Shown piece by piece: positions 61,517 through 64,000 of a DNA stretch of 64,000 nt. The position numbers and the translations under genes are program-made. How positions within the stretch are numbered: position 1 is the stretch's first letter; each line of letters opens with the position of its first letter. The notes beneath the pieces were generated by a model, which had not been told where the DNA came from, made no database searches, and saw only the letters and a list, made by a program, of their open reading frames with translations. The stretch covers positions 33,703 to 97,702 of the forward strand of contig NZ_LGCN01000221.1 in assembly GCF_001279005.1 (NCBI RefSeq). The letters run 5' to 3'. The stretch comes from Streptomyces caelestis. GTDB lineage: Bacteria > Actinomycetota > Actinomycetes > Streptomycetales > Streptomycetaceae.

Positions 61517-61545
61517 CCGTACCTGACAGAAGGTGTCAGGTACGG
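61517..61545. promoter_or_regulatory. Operator between WYL regulator and DUF3224 gene
   Basis: CCGTACCTGACA (61517-61528), 5 nt, TGTCAGGTACGG (61534-61545): perfect 12-bp arms. Directly upstream of the regulator start, so autorepression and control of the divergent gene are likely. Confidence 0.7.
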
Positions 61546-61592
61546 CCGGAAGAGTGGAGGCACACCGTCGGCCACACCGAAAGGGAACACCC

Positions 61593-62003
61593 ATGCCCAC
61601 CACCAGGACCACCGGCCACTTCACCTTCGCCGACTGGAAGGAGAGCGCCGTCACCGGCGAGGACGGCCTCCCCCGGCTGGCGAACGCCACGGTCACCAAC
61701 GCCTTCTCGGGCGGTATCGAGGCCGAGGCCACCACCTGCGACTACGCGATCACCTACCTGGCCGGCGAAGCCGGCGCCTTCGCCGGAATGGAGCTCGTCG
61801 CCGGCCGGGTCGACGGCCGCGCCGGCGCCTTCGTCCTGGAGGAGCGCGGCCGCTTCGAGGACGACGGCACCGTCCACTGCGGCTTCGAGGTCGTCGAGGG
61901 CTCGGGCACCGGGGAGCTGACCGGCCTGCGCGGCACGGGCGGGTTCACCTACCGGCACGGGGAGACGAAGGTGGCGTACACCTTCGAGTACGGTCTGGAG
62001 TGA
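61593..62003 (+). CDS. DUF3224 protein
   Basis: Protein of 136 residues with an allene-oxide-cyclase-like barrel typical of DUF3224: FTFADWKESAV, NAFSGGIEAEATTCDYAITYL, GAFVLEERGRFEDDGTVHCGFEVVEGSGTGEL in outline, and RGTGGFTYRHGE. No catalytic role is known for the family. It is often next to a WYL or similar regulator, as here. Confidence 0.85.
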   Translation: MPTTRTTGHFTFADWKESAVTGEDGLPRLANATVTNAFSGGIEAEATTCDYAITYLAGEAGAFAGMELVAGRVDGRAGAFVLEERGRFEDDGTVHCGFEVVEGSGTGELTGLRGTGGFTYRHGETKVAYTFEYGLE

Positions 62004-62059
62004 GCGGGCGGGGTTCATCTCCTCCCCCAAGTGCGTGGCTCGGCGAAACCGGCTCTGTG

Positions 62060-62065
62060 TACAGT
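62060..62065 (+). promoter_or_regulatory. -10 box of tRNA-Thr
   Basis: TACAGT lies 28 nt upstream of the mature tRNA 5' end. A weak TGGCTC about 18 nt further upstream could be the -35 element. Confidence 0.4.
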
Positions 62066-62093
62066 GGACCAGCCTTCGCGCGCGCCGCGCGGC

Positions 62094-62167
62094 GCCTCCT
62101 TAGCTCAGCTGGCCAGAGCAACGCACTTGTAATGCGTAGGTCGTCGGTTCGAATCCGACAGGGGGCT
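62094..62167 (+). tRNA. tRNA-Thr (anticodon TGT)
   Basis: Seventy-four nt folding into a full cloverleaf. Acceptor stem GCCTCCT with AGGGGGC (one G-T pair), discriminator T, D-arm TAGCTCAGCTGGCCAGAGCA in part, and anticodon stem ACGCA-CTTGTAA-TGCGT. The T-arm contains GTTCGAATC. CCA is not encoded. It should read ACA and related Thr codons. Confidence 0.95.
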
Positions 62168-62174
62168 CAGTGAC

Positions 62175-62206
62175 ACCCCAGGTCAGTCCTGACCTGGGGT
62201 TCTTCA
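62175..62206 (+). terminator. Terminator after tRNA-Thr
   Basis: ACCCCAGGTCAG and CTGACCTGGGGT form a near-continuous stem with a minimal loop, followed by TCTTC. It overlaps the stop of the convergent kinase gene. Confidence 0.75.
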
Positions 62207-63091
62207 TGCCGTACGGCCGCGCAGGCGGCGCGCGATCTCCAGGTCCGCCTCGTCCAGGGGGCGGCCCTCCTCGACCTCCCACAGGCAGTTCTGCAGCACC
62301 CGGCCGTACGTCCACGCGCGCGCCCGCGCGCGATCCAGGGCGAGGACGTCGGTCATGGCGTCGAAGCGCCAGGCGATGTCGTCGGCGTCGAAGTTGTTGG
62401 CGAGGGCGGGCCAGAGGTCGAAGCCGGGGTCGCCGGCCAGGGGTTTGGGGTCGATGGCGAGCCAGGGGGCGCGGTCCGCGGCGAGGACGTTCTCGTCGTG
62501 CAGGTCCCAGTGGAGCAGGCGGTCGCCGGGCTCGTCGGCGACCTCGCGCACGGCGGCGGCGCAGTCGGCGACGAGGCTGCGGGCGGCCGGGTCCGGGATG
62601 CGGTCCAGGGCCGCGGGGGTCCGCTCCAGCATGGACCGGGCGATGTCGCCGAGGCGGCGCATGCCGGCGGGGGCCGGGGTGGTGTGCAGGTGGGCGAGGA
62701 GGCGGGCGATCACCAGGACGCCCTCGTGCGCGTCGGGCCGGTGGGCGAGCATCCGGGAGGCGTCGAGGCGTTCCAGGAGCATGGTGCCGGTGGGTTCGTC
62801 GTGGTCGAGCAGGCGGACCGCCCCGTCGCCGTTCCACAGGCGCAGGGCGGTCGGTTCGCCCTCGCTCTCGTGGTCGCGGATCTGGAGCTTGAGCACCGCG
62901 GGGGTGCCGTCCGCGCGGTCGACGGGGAGGACCAGGGCGCTCACGCCGTGCATGGGCGTCCCGGTGACGCGCAGGTTCCAGCGGCGCAGGAAGGATGTGG
63001 TGAGGTCCGGGAGGGCGGCGATGAAGGCGCGGCCCGCCTCCTTGTTGTACTTCTCCTGGGTGGCGGCGAGTTCCGCGGGGACGTCGATCAC
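62204..63091 (-). CDS. Aminoglycoside/hydroxyurea phosphotransferase-like kinase
   Basis: Protein kinase-fold enzyme of 295 residues, related to APH(6)/hydroxyurea kinases. Nucleotide-binding part: AVLKLQIRDHESEGEPTALRLW. The catalytic loop is LLHWDLHDENVLAADR near 198 and the DFG-equivalent is LAIDPKPLAGDPGFDLWP. It may phosphorylate an antibiotic or a metabolite; a resistance role is not shown. GTG 63091 is chosen because a TACCGT box (minus strand, 63099-63104) ends 7 nt upstream; GTG 63100 is the alternative. Confidence 0.85.
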   Translation of the reverse strand: MIDVPAELAATQEKYNKEAGRAFIAALPDLTTSFLRRWNLRVTGTPMHGVSALVLPVDRADGTPAVLKLQIRDHESEGEPTALRLWNGDGAVRLLDHDEPTGTMLLERLDASRMLAHRPDAHEGVLVIARLLAHLHTTPAPAGMRRLGDIARSMLERTPAALDRIPDPAARSLVADCAAAVREVADEPGDRLLHWDLHDENVLAADRAPWLAIDPKPLAGDPGFDLWPALANNFDADDIAWRFDAMTDVLALDRARARAWTYGRVLQNCLWEVEEGRPLDEADLEIARRLRGRTA

Positions 63092-63325
63092 CCCGTGCAC
63101 GGTAGTGGCGCCCGCCACGGTTCCAGAACGACTTTTCCGGTCGTGCCCCCTGTTCTTCGGGGCCCGGTGGGCGGCGGCGGTCTCGGTGGGGGCGCGCGGT
63201 TCGGGGGTGCGGGCCGGGTCGGAGCCGTCCGCCCCGCGCGTCGTCCCGGGTCCGGGGCCGGTGTGACGTGCGCGGTGTCTTCGCGGGTCGGACGGGGTGT
63301 CAGTGCCGGGGTGCACCATGGGGCC

Positions 63326-64000
63326 ATGGCGAGGAGAGCGGTGGGCGGTACGGGAGTGAAGGCGGCGCGCCGCCCGGAGCTGCGGTTGCCCGCGCTGGAG
63401 CGGTACGAGGGGGGTGGGCTGGAGCCGGACGGGGACTACGACGGGGTGGAGTTCCGGGAGGCCGACCTCACCGGGCAGGACGGCGGCGGGGCGCGCTTCA
63501 TGGACTGCGCGCTGACGGAGTGTGTGCTGGACGGGGCGCGGCTGTCCCGGGCGCGGCTGCTGGACTCGGTGCTGGCCGGGGTCCGGGGCGTGGGCACCGA
63601 TCTGGCCGGGGCGACCCTGCGCGACGTCGAGCTGACCGACGCGCGGCTCGGGGGGACGCAGTTGCACGGGGCGGCGCTGGAGCGGGTGCTGATCCGGGGC
63701 GGGAAGATCGACTTCCTGAACCTGCGCTCGGCCCGGCTCAAGGACGTGGTCTTCGAGGGGTGTGTCCTGGTGGAGCCGGACTTCGGCGGCGCCCGGCTGG
63801 AGCGGGTGGAGTTCGTGGACTGCGCGCTGAAGGACGCGGACCTGTCGGGGGTCACGCTGAAGGACGTGGATTTGCGCGGGGCCGCGCCGCTGGAGATCGC
63901 GCGGGGGGTGGACCGGTTGTCGGGGGCGGTGATCAGCACGGCCCAGCTGCTGGACCTGGCGCCGGTGCTGGCGGGGGAGCTGGGGATCGGGGTGGAGGGG
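63326..64000 (+). CDS. Pentapeptide-repeat protein (cut by window end)
   Basis: The first 225 residues are visible. From about residue 38 most positions follow the A(D/N)LxX pentapeptide pattern (EADLTGQD, RFMDCALTECVLDGARLSRARL, ATLRDVELTDARLGGTQLHGAAL in part, DADLSGVTLKDVDLRGA). This builds a right-handed quadrilateral beta-helix. Some relatives protect DNA gyrase, but most have no known role. The 234 nt upstream hold no other supported feature. Confidence 0.85.
   Translation, partial: MARRAVGGTGVKAARRPELRLPALERYEGGGLEPDGDYDGVEFREADLTGQDGGGARFMDCALTECVLDGARLSRARLLDSVLAGVRGVGTDLAGATLRDVELTDARLGGTQLHGAALERVLIRGGKIDFLNLRSARLKDVVFEGCVLVEPDFGGARLERVEFVDCALKDADLSGVTLKDVDLRGAAPLEIARGVDRLSGAVISTAQLLDLAPVLAGELGIGVEG

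Overview
The window is chromosomal DNA of a Streptomyces species. The G+C content is above 70%, almost every codon ends in G or C, and GTG starts are common. The gene set and order (glnR, nur, rsiG, mshA, phoU/phoRP, carD-ispDF-cysS-rlmB, msiK) match a core-chromosome segment of that genus. No rRNA, CRISPR array, transposase or integrase was seen. One tRNA (Thr, anticodon TGT) is present. The identifications rest on motif recognition and on memory of the families; no database search was run.

Layout. 0-6.6 kb: secreted pectate lyase/pectin methylesterase fusion, a two-component system behind a membrane-anchored HtrA-type protease (all minus strand), and a LacI-type regulator. 6.6-16.6 kb: glnR, an alpha/beta hydrolase, a MoaD/ThiS-like sulfur carrier, an LmeA-like protein, a short Cys-containing leader peptide ahead of the rhodanese cysA and sseC, a nitrobindin-like protein, the nickel regulator nur, ygfZ, dtd, and the c-di-GMP-dependent anti-sigma factor rsiG. 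Much of this gene set is also clustered around glnR in mycobacteria. 16.6-30.6 kb: Eis-like acetyltransferase, two paralogous modules each made of a small membrane protein divergent from a DevA-like GntR regulator (the second regulator is frameshifted), TetR plus HelD-like helicase, imine-reductase-like enzyme with HxlR regulator, several accessory enzymes, a decayed FMN-type oxidase gene, an XRE regulator, an HBHA-like helical protein and a small membrane protein.

30.6-36.5 kb: SpoIIE-type phosphatase with receiver domain, NlpC/P60 peptidase, methyltransferase, mshA and a YbjN protein. In mycobacteria mshA-ybjN lies almost next to gpm1-senX3-regX3. Here about 7 kb of accessory genes (36.6-43.6 kb: secreted proteins, AraC/CMD pair, epoxide hydrolase, zinc-ribbon and L7/L12-like small proteins, a UTRA-GntR regulator with three matching operators, an anti-sigma-type ATPase) separate them. 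43.7-57.4 kb: phosphoglycerate mutase, an MFS transporter, a Cys-rich 51-residue peptide, phoU divergent from phoRP over a PHO box, a lipoprotein, carD, the MEP-pathway genes ispD-ispF, cysS, rlmB and a DoxX-like membrane protein. 57.6-64 kb: sugar nucleotidyltransferase, a small membrane-anchored protein, the multi-sugar ATPase msiK, a WYL regulator divergent from a DUF3224 gene, tRNA-Thr, an aminoglycoside-phosphotransferase-like kinase, and a pentapeptide-repeat protein cut by the window end.

The most unusual signals are regulatory. They include a leaderless Cys-containing leader peptide followed directly by a hairpin upstream of cysA-sseC, a 19-codon ORF with a strong ribosome site whose stop overlaps the glnR start, matching 15-bp operators in the two DevA-like modules, a three-copy operator at 42.8-43.0 kb, and a large inverted repeat in the long carD upstream region. 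About twenty genes have a TANNNT-like -10 box exactly 6-7 nt before the start codon, which suggests leaderless mRNAs.
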